Shown here: one piece after another, positions 42,454-48,718 of the stretch | Numbering within the stretch: the first letter of the stretch is position 1 | Layout: every line of letters starts with the position of its first letter | Assembly: GCA_036377675.1 (NCBI GenBank) | Contig: DASUXY010000036.1 | Coordinates: 1-48,718 of the forward strand | Direction: 5' to 3' | DNA length: 48,718 nt | Origin: DASUXY01 sp036377675 | Lineage (GTDB): Bacteria; Bacillota; Bacilli; Bacillales; Amphibacillaceae | Translations under genes and position numbers: made by a program | Notes under the pieces: model-generated | Database searches by the model: none | The model's input: only the letters and a program-made list of their open reading frames with translations | Told to the model about the DNA's origin: nothing

Positions 42454-42559
42454 TTCTTTCTAACAAGGTCATCTAAATCGTAAAAATCGCAAAAAGAAAG
42501 AGTGAATAACTTCTACTTTCACAATTAAGCTATCCCCTTTAAAATTATACAGAGTTCAC

Positions 42560-42589
42560 AAAAAAACTAGAACGTTTGTAACGTCCTAG
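42560..42589 (-). terminator. Terminator of yutM
   Basis: Leftward, CTAGGACGTT and AACGTTCTAG (42580-42589 and 42567-42576) form a 10-bp stem with one mismatch and a 3-base loop, followed by T7. Confidence 0.9.
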
Positions 42590-42595
42590 CCTCAG

Positions 42596-42952
42596 TTAAC
42601 AGTTTTCTGGAGTCCCTTCATAATCCTTAGCCCGAAATGATGATCCACATCCGCATGATACGATTGCGTTAGGGTTATTAATGCTAAAACCGCCGCCCAT
42701 CATATTTTGTTTAAAATCGATTGTTGTCCCTTCAATAATCGGGATATCTTGTTTAAAGATAACAACCGGAATTCCATTTATTTCTTCAACGATATCCAGC
42801 TCATCATTTATATCATAATCAAAACCAAGCGAGTAGGACAATCCACTGCAACCGCCACCTTTAACTCCAAAACGTAAACGGACATTTGCTTCTTCATCTT
42901 TCATCATTTCTTTAATTTGATAACTGGCACTGTCTGTTAAGGTAATGGGCAT
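42596..42952 (-). CDS. yutM: A-type Fe-S carrier (HesB/IscA family, YutM)
   Basis: 118 residues with the three conserved cysteines of A-type iron-sulfur carriers: GGGCSGLSYSLGF and the C-terminal VSCGCGSSF. It accepts Fe-S clusters from the SUF machinery and delivers them to client enzymes. The C-terminal tail DYEGTPENC adds another Cys. It lies among other Fe-S or redox genes (yuzD, the NifU-like yutI). A good terminator follows. Confidence 0.93.
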   Translation of the reverse strand: MPITLTDSASYQIKEMMKDEEANVRLRFGVKGGGCSGLSYSLGFDYDINDELDIVEEINGIPVVIFKQDIPIIEGTTIDFKQNMMGGGFSINNPNAIVSCGCGSSFRAKDYEGTPENC

Positions 42953-43103
42953 CTTAGATCCTCCTCATTATTTATTTTTAGTATAACAAATAGTATTTAC
43001 AGTATACAAAGTATTAACGTTGGATTCAAATTTTTTCGACTTAAAGTTATCCGTTGCTCGTCATCTTTCCTAATGATATTGGTAATATTTCCCTCTTTTT
43101 TAA

Positions 43104-43427
43104 TCACTGATGAAGGTTGTATTCGTCAATCGCTTTGTAAATTGTTTTTAATTGCGGAATACCTTCTGCAACGAGTTGATCGTTCACAAAAACGATCGGA
43201 TAAAACAAATCCTCTGCAAAAATTTTCTCTATAAACTGTTTATGTTTGTCATCACTTTGTCGTTTGTCAATGTCAATATATTCATACTCGATCATCGCTT
43301 CTGGATATTTTCGTCCAATTGCAGCTTGTAACCATGCATATGTTTCCTGTGAGCTCGGTGCACCAACACAGCTCGGACAAATTTCTTTTGCTCCATAAAC
43401 GGTTATTTTTATACGGGCATGTGCCAT
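43104..43427 (-). CDS. yuzD: YuzD, thioredoxin-like DUF1462 protein
   Basis: 107 residues. A CPSC motif in AKEICPSCVGAPSSQETYAW and the overall thioredoxin-like pattern (ITVYGAKEICPSC, FYPIVFVNDQLVAEG) match Bacillus YuzD. It is divergent from the NifU-domain gene, which suggests a role in disulfide or Fe-S chemistry, not proven. The ATG at 43427 is nine bases after GGAGG; the upstream TTG at 43433 is only three bases from it. Confidence 0.88.
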   Translation of the reverse strand: MAHARIKITVYGAKEICPSCVGAPSSQETYAWLQAAIGRKYPEAMIEYEYIDIDKRQSDDKHKQFIEKIFAEDLFYPIVFVNDQLVAEGIPQLKTIYKAIDEYNLHQ

Positions 43428-43629
43428 AAGCAACTACCTCCTTTTCATTCATCTTGGTCGATTCAATTTTTAATCATCACAGCGTCACCTTGTCTTAGCA
43501 GTTATTTTTAGTTTACAAAACCTTGATTAAAAGGTAAAATGAAGGTAATTAATCGTTGTGAACTCAAATGTAAATAGAATTTTTCATCGTTTCATTTTAT
43601 AATAGAAATAAGAAGGGAGTAGATGAGTC

Positions 43630-43854
43630 ATGCGTGAACAAGTGCAAGAAGTCTTAAATAAATTACGCCCATTCCTGCTACGTGACGGTGGAGATGTGGA
43701 GTTAATTGATGTTGATGAAGATGGTATTGTACAACTTCGTCTAATGGGGGCATGTGGGAACTGTCCAAGCTCCACGATTACATTGAAAGCTGGTATTGAA
43801 CGAGCCTTACGAACTGAAGTTCCAGGCGTTAAAGAAATTGAACAAGTATTTTAA
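43630..43854 (+). CDS. yutI: NifU C-terminal-domain Fe-S scaffold (YutI)
   Basis: A single NifU_C domain of 74 residues. The CxxC cluster site is in LMGACGNCPSSTITLK, preceded by RPFLLRDGGDVELIDV, both standard. Nfu-type proteins bind a transient 4Fe-4S cluster and pass it to apo-proteins. AAGGGAG precedes the ATG by about ten bases. It is monocistronic with a terminator at 43869-43906 and divergent from yuzD. Confidence 0.94.
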   Translation: MREQVQEVLNKLRPFLLRDGGDVELIDVDEDGIVQLRLMGACGNCPSSTITLKAGIERALRTEVPGVKEIEQVF

Positions 43855-43868
43855 TTGAAGAGTCGAGA

Positions 43869-43906
43869 AGCAGACAATTTCGGATGATTGTCTGCTCTTT
43901 TATTTT
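43869..43906 (+). terminator. Terminator of yutI
   Basis: AGCAGACAAT (43869-43878) and ATTGTCTGCT (43887-43896), 10-bp stem, 8-base loop, followed by CTTTTATTTT. Confidence 0.9.
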
Positions 43907-43960
43907 GTGAACGAACTTTTCCCCTATCCAGCAACAACTAGAAGCAAAAATTAATCGTTC

Positions 43961-44935
43961 TCAACGTAACGGAGTGACAGCTGTTTTCGGACCATCACCG
44001 TAAAAATATCCATCTATATTTTCAACGCACAACTTTAACATATTTGTTCTCGTTTGCATACTTGCTGAACCGATGTGTGGTAAGCAAACAGCATTTTTCA
44101 ACGTTCGTAATGGATGATTTCGTCGAATCGGCTCCTCAGCGAACACATCTAAACCAGCAGCATGGATTTGTTTATCTTTTAAAGCATTGTATAAGGCATG
44201 TTCATCGACAACTTGTCCACGAGAAGCATTAATAAAAATGGCAGAGCGTTTCATTTTTTGAAATGCCTCCGCATCAAATAAGTGAAATGTTTCCGCTGTT
44301 AAAGGGACGAGAGAGACGACAAAGTCAGCCCGCTGCAACAGTTCATTAAATTCGGTATATTCCGCTTGTAAAACTTCCTCTTTCGCTTCGTTACGAAAAC
44401 GGTTATGATATAATATTTTCATATTGAATCCTTTCGCTCGACGGGCTACTGCTTCACCAATCCGTCCCATCCCTACAATTCCAATCGTCTGATCATAAAC
44501 GTCGGTCCCTGCGAGAAAATAGGGAGACCATTGCTTCCATTCATCATTTTCGATCACTTGATGAGCTTCGATGATTCGGCGTGCGGTCACCATTAATAAA
44601 GCAAATGTCAAATCTGCCGTCGTCTCTGTTAGCACGTCAGGGGTATTCGTTACGACGGTTTGTTGTTTTCGTGCAATATCAATATCAATGTTGTCGTATC
44701 CAACTGCGTTATTTGCAATGATTTGGATGTGAGGATGACTCCTTAAAAATTCTCGATTGAGATTCTCCGTTAGCATACTGATCATCCCATCTGCATGCTT
44801 GCATTCCTTCCAAAGAATGTCTTTCGGAACTGGCGTATCGTCTTCTGTCCACATGCGAAAATGAAAGCGATCTTCGTACGGTTTAATGATTGAAGATGGA
44901 ATCTTTCTTGTAATGTAAATGATCGGTCGACTCAT
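43961..44935 (-). CDS. D-2-hydroxyacid dehydrogenase (glyoxylate/hydroxypyruvate reductase type)
   Basis: 324 residues of the D-isomer-specific NAD(P)-dependent dehydrogenase family. The nucleotide-binding GIVGMGRIGEAVARRAKGF is central. Catalytic Arg lies in INASRGQVVDE, the Glu in LDVFAEEPI, and the His in CLPHIGSAS. The sequence pattern resembles glyoxylate/hydroxypyruvate reductases more than phosphoglycerate dehydrogenase, as no ACT domain follows. GGAGGGGCC precedes the ATG. It is 28 bases from yutH on the same strand, so they may be co-transcribed. The substrate is inferred only from family. Confidence 0.88.
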   Translation of the reverse strand: MSRPIIYITRKIPSSIIKPYEDRFHFRMWTEDDTPVPKDILWKECKHADGMISMLTENLNREFLRSHPHIQIIANNAVGYDNIDIDIARKQQTVVTNTPDVLTETTADLTFALLMVTARRIIEAHQVIENDEWKQWSPYFLAGTDVYDQTIGIVGMGRIGEAVARRAKGFNMKILYHNRFRNEAKEEVLQAEYTEFNELLQRADFVVSLVPLTAETFHLFDAEAFQKMKRSAIFINASRGQVVDEHALYNALKDKQIHAAGLDVFAEEPIRRNHPLRTLKNAVCLPHIGSASMQTRTNMLKLCVENIDGYFYGDGPKTAVTPLR

Positions 44936-44963
44936 ACAAAGGCCCCTCCATTCAAAATCTATT

Positions 44964-45935
44964 CTATAACCAGTGTAACACAGGGATGCGTAAAGCTACG
45001 TTATCTATTTCAATCATTTTAAAAAGCGATCGTAACCGCTTTTCGTACACTTCTTGTTGGGATACTTTTTTCATTACATGTTCGAGTTGTTCATCTAAAT
45101 CCTCGGAAAAAAAACCTTTTTCTAGAACATCAAACAAATGGACTGGATAAATGAGTCGACCATATATTTGCCGCCATCCGAATACAGAAATCGGCATTCT
45201 CATCTGATAATCTTTCATAAATAAAGCGATGTCGTCTTCTGTTTTATTCGTTTCTAAGAACTGCGTCCGAATATATTCTGCTATATCTCGGGCGGGGTGG
45301 TCATAGGCTAACTCATTAAACCAAATGACTGAATGTAGCAAATCACTTCTATATCGATGAAATGTAATCGTCCCTTGGTCCCCTTCATGATATCGCTGTT
45401 CCTTTTCACTTTCTCGTACATATTGAATTGCATTTTCGCTCAAACCAATGATATATGGTAACATATCTATGACGAGCTGATAGTATGGATGAGGCGTTAA
45501 CTTTGCCTGTTCCGTTAGCTGATATTCAAACATTTCTAACTTATCAATCCATAATCGCTGCCATTGCCCATAGCTTGAGATCTCACGTGGTTCATAACGA
45601 TATCGTCTCCCGAGCTGATGTAAATCAGCTAAACGGTGCCCATATGATTGCTGAGAGGATGGCCGTTGATTAGCGAGTTGAACGACTATGTAACTCGTCT
45701 GTTTATCCTTGGTAAACCATTTTCCCGAGCGATTAGGAATCGGATAGGCTGTCTGGAGATAGCCATTTTCATGTAAATAGTAACTCAAGACGGCCTGTTC
45801 GATGTACATCATTTCCTTATTTTCTGAAGGGATGATAAAATAGGTATATTCTTTATTTTTAAAACCTTCTTTACCGTCGATGGATACGGTTTCTTTTGTA
45901 TAAATAGCATATTCACGTGCAAGAAAATCTTCCAT
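44964..45935 (-). CDS. yutH: YutH, CotS-like spore coat-associated protein
   Basis: 323 residues of the CotS/YutH family, which has a degenerate kinase-like (APH) fold. Visible traits are the N-terminal EYAIYTKETVSIDGKEGFKN, a central HRLADLHQLGRRY and EGDQGTITFHRYRSDLLHSVIWFNEL, where a catalytic-loop Asp is not conserved in the standard HxD form. In B. subtilis YutH is linked to spores. It is the first gene of a leftward pair with the dehydrogenase. Confidence 0.88.
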   Translation of the reverse strand: MEDFLAREYAIYTKETVSIDGKEGFKNKEYTYFIIPSENKEMMYIEQAVLSYYLHENGYLQTAYPIPNRSGKWFTKDKQTSYIVVQLANQRPSSQQSYGHRLADLHQLGRRYRYEPREISSYGQWQRLWIDKLEMFEYQLTEQAKLTPHPYYQLVIDMLPYIIGLSENAIQYVRESEKEQRYHEGDQGTITFHRYRSDLLHSVIWFNELAYDHPARDIAEYIRTQFLETNKTEDDIALFMKDYQMRMPISVFGWRQIYGRLIYPVHLFDVLEKGFFSEDLDEQLEHVMKKVSQQEVYEKRLRSLFKMIEIDNVALRIPVLHWL

Positions 45936-46025
45936 CTACTTTCCTCCTAGTCTATTTATACAAGTATATGCTTCTGGAACATAAGTCATAACTTCAACTA
46001 ATATTGTAAAAGAATAGGTGATTTT

Positions 46026-46529
46026 ATGGGTCGAAGACAAAGTAAATTAGAAATCACTGCTCGCCAGTGGCTAGCTGAACGAGGTGTGACTATCGATGAT
46101 ATTGCTGATCTCGTATTTTTCTTACAATCACCATACCATGAAGATTTAGCACTTGACCATTGTATTGAACATGTCAATTATGTTTTAGCAAAGAGGGAAG
46201 TTCAAAATGCAATTCTTACGGGGATTCAACTTGATAGATTAGCAGAACAACATAAACTGGATGAGCCTTTACAACAGACAATTCATTCTGACGAAAGTTT
46301 ATTTGGAATTGATGAAGTCATTGCTTTAGCAATCGTAAATGTATACGGCTCAATCGGCTTTACAAATTACGGATATGTTGACAAACTAAAGCCGGGCATC
46401 TTAAAACATTTGAATGACCCGTCTACAGGTGAGTGCCACACTTTTTTAGATGATATCGTCGGTGCTATTGCCGCTGCCGCCTCAAGCCGCTTAGCCCATG
46501 CCACAGCGGATGATCAAATGGATGATTAA
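46026..46529 (+). CDS. yutG: YutG, phosphatidylglycerophosphatase A-like protein
   Basis: 167 residues of the PgpA (PF04608) family. The sequence IDEVIALAIVNVYGSIGFTN and the C-terminal FLDDIVGAIAAAASSRLAH, with paired acidic residues, match the Bacillus YutG branch. This branch is more soluble than E. coli PgpA, with fewer membrane helices. Phosphatidylglycerophosphate dephosphorylation is the family activity; for YutG the substrate is unproven. It is divergent from yutH. Confidence 0.85.
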   Translation: MGRRQSKLEITARQWLAERGVTIDDIADLVFFLQSPYHEDLALDHCIEHVNYVLAKREVQNAILTGIQLDRLAEQHKLDEPLQQTIHSDESLFGIDEVIALAIVNVYGSIGFTNYGYVDKLKPGILKHLNDPSTGECHTFLDDIVGAIAAAASSRLAHATADDQMDD

Positions 46530-46555
46530 ACGATGTTCAACATAACAAGAGAAAA

Positions 46556-46589
46556 AGCAGTCTACGAAACTTTATTTCGTTAGACTGCT
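46556..46589. terminator. Bidirectional terminator between yutG and yutF
   Basis: AGCAGTCTA-C-GAAA (46556-46569) pairs with TTTC-GT-TAGACTGCT (46575-46589) with one bulge, between convergent genes. Leftward it is followed by TTTTTC. The outermost base is also the last base of the yutF stop. Confidence 0.85.
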
Positions 46590-47359
46590 TATATTTTGTT
46601 TACCCATTCAGATAAATGATCGACTTGATAGGTCGGTTTTTGCTTAACTGTCATCATCGTTTTTTTTGAAGTAACCCCTGTAAAAACGATGAGAGTATCT
46701 AGGCCACTCCTTATTCCCGCCATAATATCTGTTTCATAATTATCGCCTACCATAATCGTACGTTGTTTTTCTGTTCCTAATCTTTTTAAAGCTTCATTCA
46801 TCATAATTGATTCAGGCTTACCAATAAACAGAGGTTGCGCGCCTGTACTCTTACTAATGACGGAAGTCAGGGCACCATTGCCAGGAAGTAAACCACGCTC
46901 TGACGGAATGGCGAGATCAGCATTCGTCGAAATAAGTTTCGCTCCATTCCGAACAGCAATCGTCGCTTCTGCTAGCTTTTCATAGGTAAGTTGACGATCT
47001 AAGCCGACAATCACATACTCACAATTTCCATTCGTAATGTTCAAGCCTGCTTCTTCGAGTGCCTGAACTAAACCTCTTTCACCAATGACGAAACAACGTG
47101 CATTGTTCCGCTCATTTTGAATATACTGAGCTGTCGCTAAACTCGATGTCCATACATGTTCGGGTGTTGCTTTAATTCCCATTTGTTGGAGTTGTTGCGC
47201 AACTGCTGTTGGAGTTTTCGATGAATTATTCGTTACAAATAAATACGGAATGTTCTTTCTGTTTAACGTATCTATAAACAGCGGAGCATCTTCAATAACG
47301 TCGTTTCCCCGATAGATTGTTCCGTCCAAATCGATTAAATAACCATCATATCCCCTCAT
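46589..47359 (-). CDS. yutF: YutF, NagD-type HAD hydrolase
   Basis: 256 residues, the same as B. subtilis YutF. HAD motifs: DLDGTIYRG (nucleophile Asp) at the N-terminus, FVTNNSSKTPT (motif II), the lysine in FIGKPE and VGDNYETDI (motif IV acids). NagD-like proteins are phosphatases of sugar phosphates or nucleotides, with p-nitrophenyl phosphate as test substrate. AAGG lies six bases before the ATG at 47359; a TTG two codons earlier abuts that site. Confidence 0.92.
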   Translation of the reverse strand: MRGYDGYLIDLDGTIYRGNDVIEDAPLFIDTLNRKNIPYLFVTNNSSKTPTAVAQQLQQMGIKATPEHVWTSSLATAQYIQNERNNARCFVIGERGLVQALEEAGLNITNGNCEYVIVGLDRQLTYEKLAEATIAVRNGAKLISTNADLAIPSERGLLPGNGALTSVISKSTGAQPLFIGKPESIMMNEALKRLGTEKQRTIMVGDNYETDIMAGIRSGLDTLIVFTGVTSKKTMMTVKQKPTYQVDHLSEWVNKI

Positions 47360-47405
47360 TTTCAACCTTCTTTCTCAAAATAAAAGTTAACAAAAGGAAG
47401 ATGAT

Positions 47406-48035
47406 TTAACTTTCATCTTCCACAGGTCTTGATATCGTCCATGTACAAACAGAATCACCTTTTGTAATACTCGTATGAGACGCTACGTCACTCGATGGAA
47501 AAATTTTCTCCATAACGGTTCGTTCATTTTCACATACTTGTTCATACTTCGTAGCAATGTTTGCAATCGGACAATTATAATGTTTAAACACATAGCCACC
47601 TTGATCGGTTTGATCAACTTCTACCATGTAACCATGATCATCACGCACTCGGGCAATGTCTAAAATCTTCCGATCGAAATCATCTGATTGAAATTGTTTT
47701 TGAAAGGACGCTTTTTCTCTTTCCATCCGTTTTTTTAAGACATCGTTTACGGCTCGTTCACCATACAATTCCTCTAAGTCTTCCAATAACTCGACGGGTA
47801 ACGTTTTATATTGGTTGGGGAAAGTTGAATGGCCTTTGTCCGTTAACATATATTTGTGAAAGGGACGGCCGATCTTTTGTTTGACAACTTGCTTTTGGAT
47901 AAACTGTTGCTTTTCTAACTCATGAATATGTTTCCGAATCGCTGCTTCCGAAATCGTAAAGTGAGCCATAATTTCATCTATCGTTAACGGATCATTTTTC
48001 TTTAAAATATAAAGCAGTCGATCTTTTGTTGACAT
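47406..48035 (-). CDS. SufR-like Fe-S-sensing transcriptional regulator
   Basis: 209 residues. A winged helix-turn-helix (DRLLYILKKNDPLTIDEIM, SEAAIRKHIHELEKQ, KQKIGRPFHKYMLTDKG) precedes a C-terminal sensor with three cysteines: HYNCPIANIATKYEQVCENE and GDSVCTW. This C-x(12)-C...C pattern matches SufR of cyanobacteria and actinobacteria, where it holds an Fe-S cluster and controls suf genes. The ATG at 48035 is used; a TTG at 48047 is possible and neither site is strong. It lies 24 bases after yutE, probably co-transcribed. The target genes are unknown. Confidence 0.82.
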   Translation of the reverse strand: MSTKDRLLYILKKNDPLTIDEIMAHFTISEAAIRKHIHELEKQQFIQKQVVKQKIGRPFHKYMLTDKGHSTFPNQYKTLPVELLEDLEELYGERAVNDVLKKRMEREKASFQKQFQSDDFDRKILDIARVRDDHGYMVEVDQTDQGGYVFKHYNCPIANIATKYEQVCENERTVMEKIFPSSDVASHTSITKGDSVCTWTISRPVEDES

Positions 48036-48059
48036 TCGTTTGTCCAACCATCATCACAC

Positions 48060-48500
48060 TCACGATTCATTAGAAAATGCATTGGCAACACCTGTTTCAT
48101 TTGCTAAATATGTCCGAACGTGTGAACTAAATTGATCAATTACCTTTTTGTTTTCTAAAACAGTGTTTTCTAATTTATCATGATCAACATGCAGATACTC
48201 TTTCACAAGCATACTTCGTAAGCGAATGATTTGCTTATAAATTTTTTCTTCATCTGAAGGTAATACTTTCTCGTCGATGAGAATATCAATGATGTCTTCA
48301 TAACTTCCTGGATCCCGCATAATGAAGCCGTCAATCATCATATTTCCAACATCGATCATCGATTCAATAAGCATATGGGTCATTCGTTCAAGAGCAAGCT
48401 TCTCCGCAAAAGAATCATATGGATGTTTCGGTAATTCTTGTAATAAACGTTCTATGTATACAAGAATTTCTTCGATTTTACTTTGATCTACGAAGTACAT
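48060..48500 (-). CDS. yutE: YutE, DUF86/HepT-like protein with altered HEPN motif
   Basis: 146 residues, all helical, matching Bacillus YutE (for example KLALERMTHMLIESMIDVGN and IMRDPGSYEDIIDIL). HepT RNase toxins carry R-x4-H-x-Y; here the equivalent is RSMLVKEY, with Lys in place of His, so nuclease activity is unlikely by that motif. No MNT-type antitoxin gene is adjacent. GGAGGG lies seven bases before the ATG at 48500. It heads a leftward unit with the SufR-like gene. Confidence 0.88.
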   Translation of the reverse strand: MYFVDQSKIEEILVYIERLLQELPKHPYDSFAEKLALERMTHMLIESMIDVGNMMIDGFIMRDPGSYEDIIDILIDEKVLPSDEEKIYKQIIRLRSMLVKEYLHVDHDKLENTVLENKKVIDQFSSHVRTYLANETGVANAFSNES

Positions 48501-48718
48501 ATGCAAGCCCTCCATTTATATAGTGTATTAGACAGTATAACATATTTCAAAGTGTGCGTGTACAAAGTAAACTTTTTAGAGTCTGTCAAGCATTTACGGG
48601 AGCTTCTCTCCTTAGAACTTTTTACTTTCTTAAAAATCCTTTGGGCATAGTCAAAAACGTAAAACCCTTATCCCCTCAATCCAAATGGATTGGGAGTAAT
48701 TCTGTCATCTTTTTGAAA
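48501..48718. other. Right edge, upstream of yutE
   Basis: 218 bases without a gene. TATACT on the minus strand near 48536-48541 may be the yutE -10 box. A small inverted repeat (CTCAATCC, 48675-48682; GGATTGGGAG, 48687-48696) may belong to a gene beyond the edge. Confidence 0.4.

Noticed and set aside
40000..48500. Recent horizontal transfer in the yum/yut block
   Set aside because: Gene content and relative order match core Bacillus chromosomes, and terminators and ribosome binding sites are regular.

Overview
The window is a chromosomal segment of a low-GC Bacillaceae bacterium. Gene content and local order match the Bacillus subtilis core blocks around ytwF-leuS-ytqB-ytoA-metK-pckA-ytlACD-ytkD, the menaquinone operon, bpr, ytoP, yugI-pgi-patB, kapB and the yui/yum/yut cluster. 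Strong GGAGG ribosome binding sites, TTG/GTG starts, a leucine T-box, SAM-I and FMN riboswitches and spore-associated genes (kapB, yutH) fit a spore-forming Firmicute. I cannot name a species.

Layout. 1-5500: the start of a leftward gene at the edge, rhodanese ytwF, an exported protein, leuS behind a T-box with a CTC specifier, ytqB and ytoA. 5634-8970: metK behind a SAM-I riboswitch, divergent from pckA. 9201-11887: a lipoprotein/ATPase/permease ABC importer. 12008-13008: ytkD and a small conserved protein. 13081-19518: menF-menD-menH-menB-menE read leftward, divergent from menA and a hotdog thioesterase (menI candidate) at 19796-21147, so most of menaquinone synthesis is here, but menC is not. 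21216-22157: riboflavin transporter ribU behind an FMN riboswitch. 22307-26653: the very large secreted protease bacillopeptidase F. 27317-30555: an M42 peptidase, yugI and pgi.

The accessory region is a small integrative element of about 3.8 kb (about 30645-34424) between pgi and patB. It has a full-length tyrosine integrase, a 9-bp direct repeat as candidate att core, and paired TGTGGC motifs at each end that look like integrase arm sites. It appears to have separated pgi from its terminator. Inside are a ParB-like fragment, an unknown 107-codon gene ending in a palindrome, three copies of an unusual unit (GAGATGCAAC, a unit-specific palindrome, ACGCACG), a two-gene leftward operon with an exported protein and a glutamyl-endopeptidase-like protein that has lost its catalytic His segment, and a perfect 26-bp inverted repeat around all the cargo. 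The palindromic units are my best candidate for something undescribed.

34589-48500 is core again: patB, a Cu/Zn-SOD-like lipoprotein lacking a copper ligand, kapB without kinB, a stand-alone HPr gene, deoD, a 136-bp compound palindrome, yuiC, yuiB, yumB, yumC, the Fe-S genes yutM and yutI with yuzD, a hydroxyacid dehydrogenase, yutH, yutG, yutF, a SufR-like regulator and yutE. I saw no rRNA, tRNA, CRISPR array or recognisable insertion sequence.
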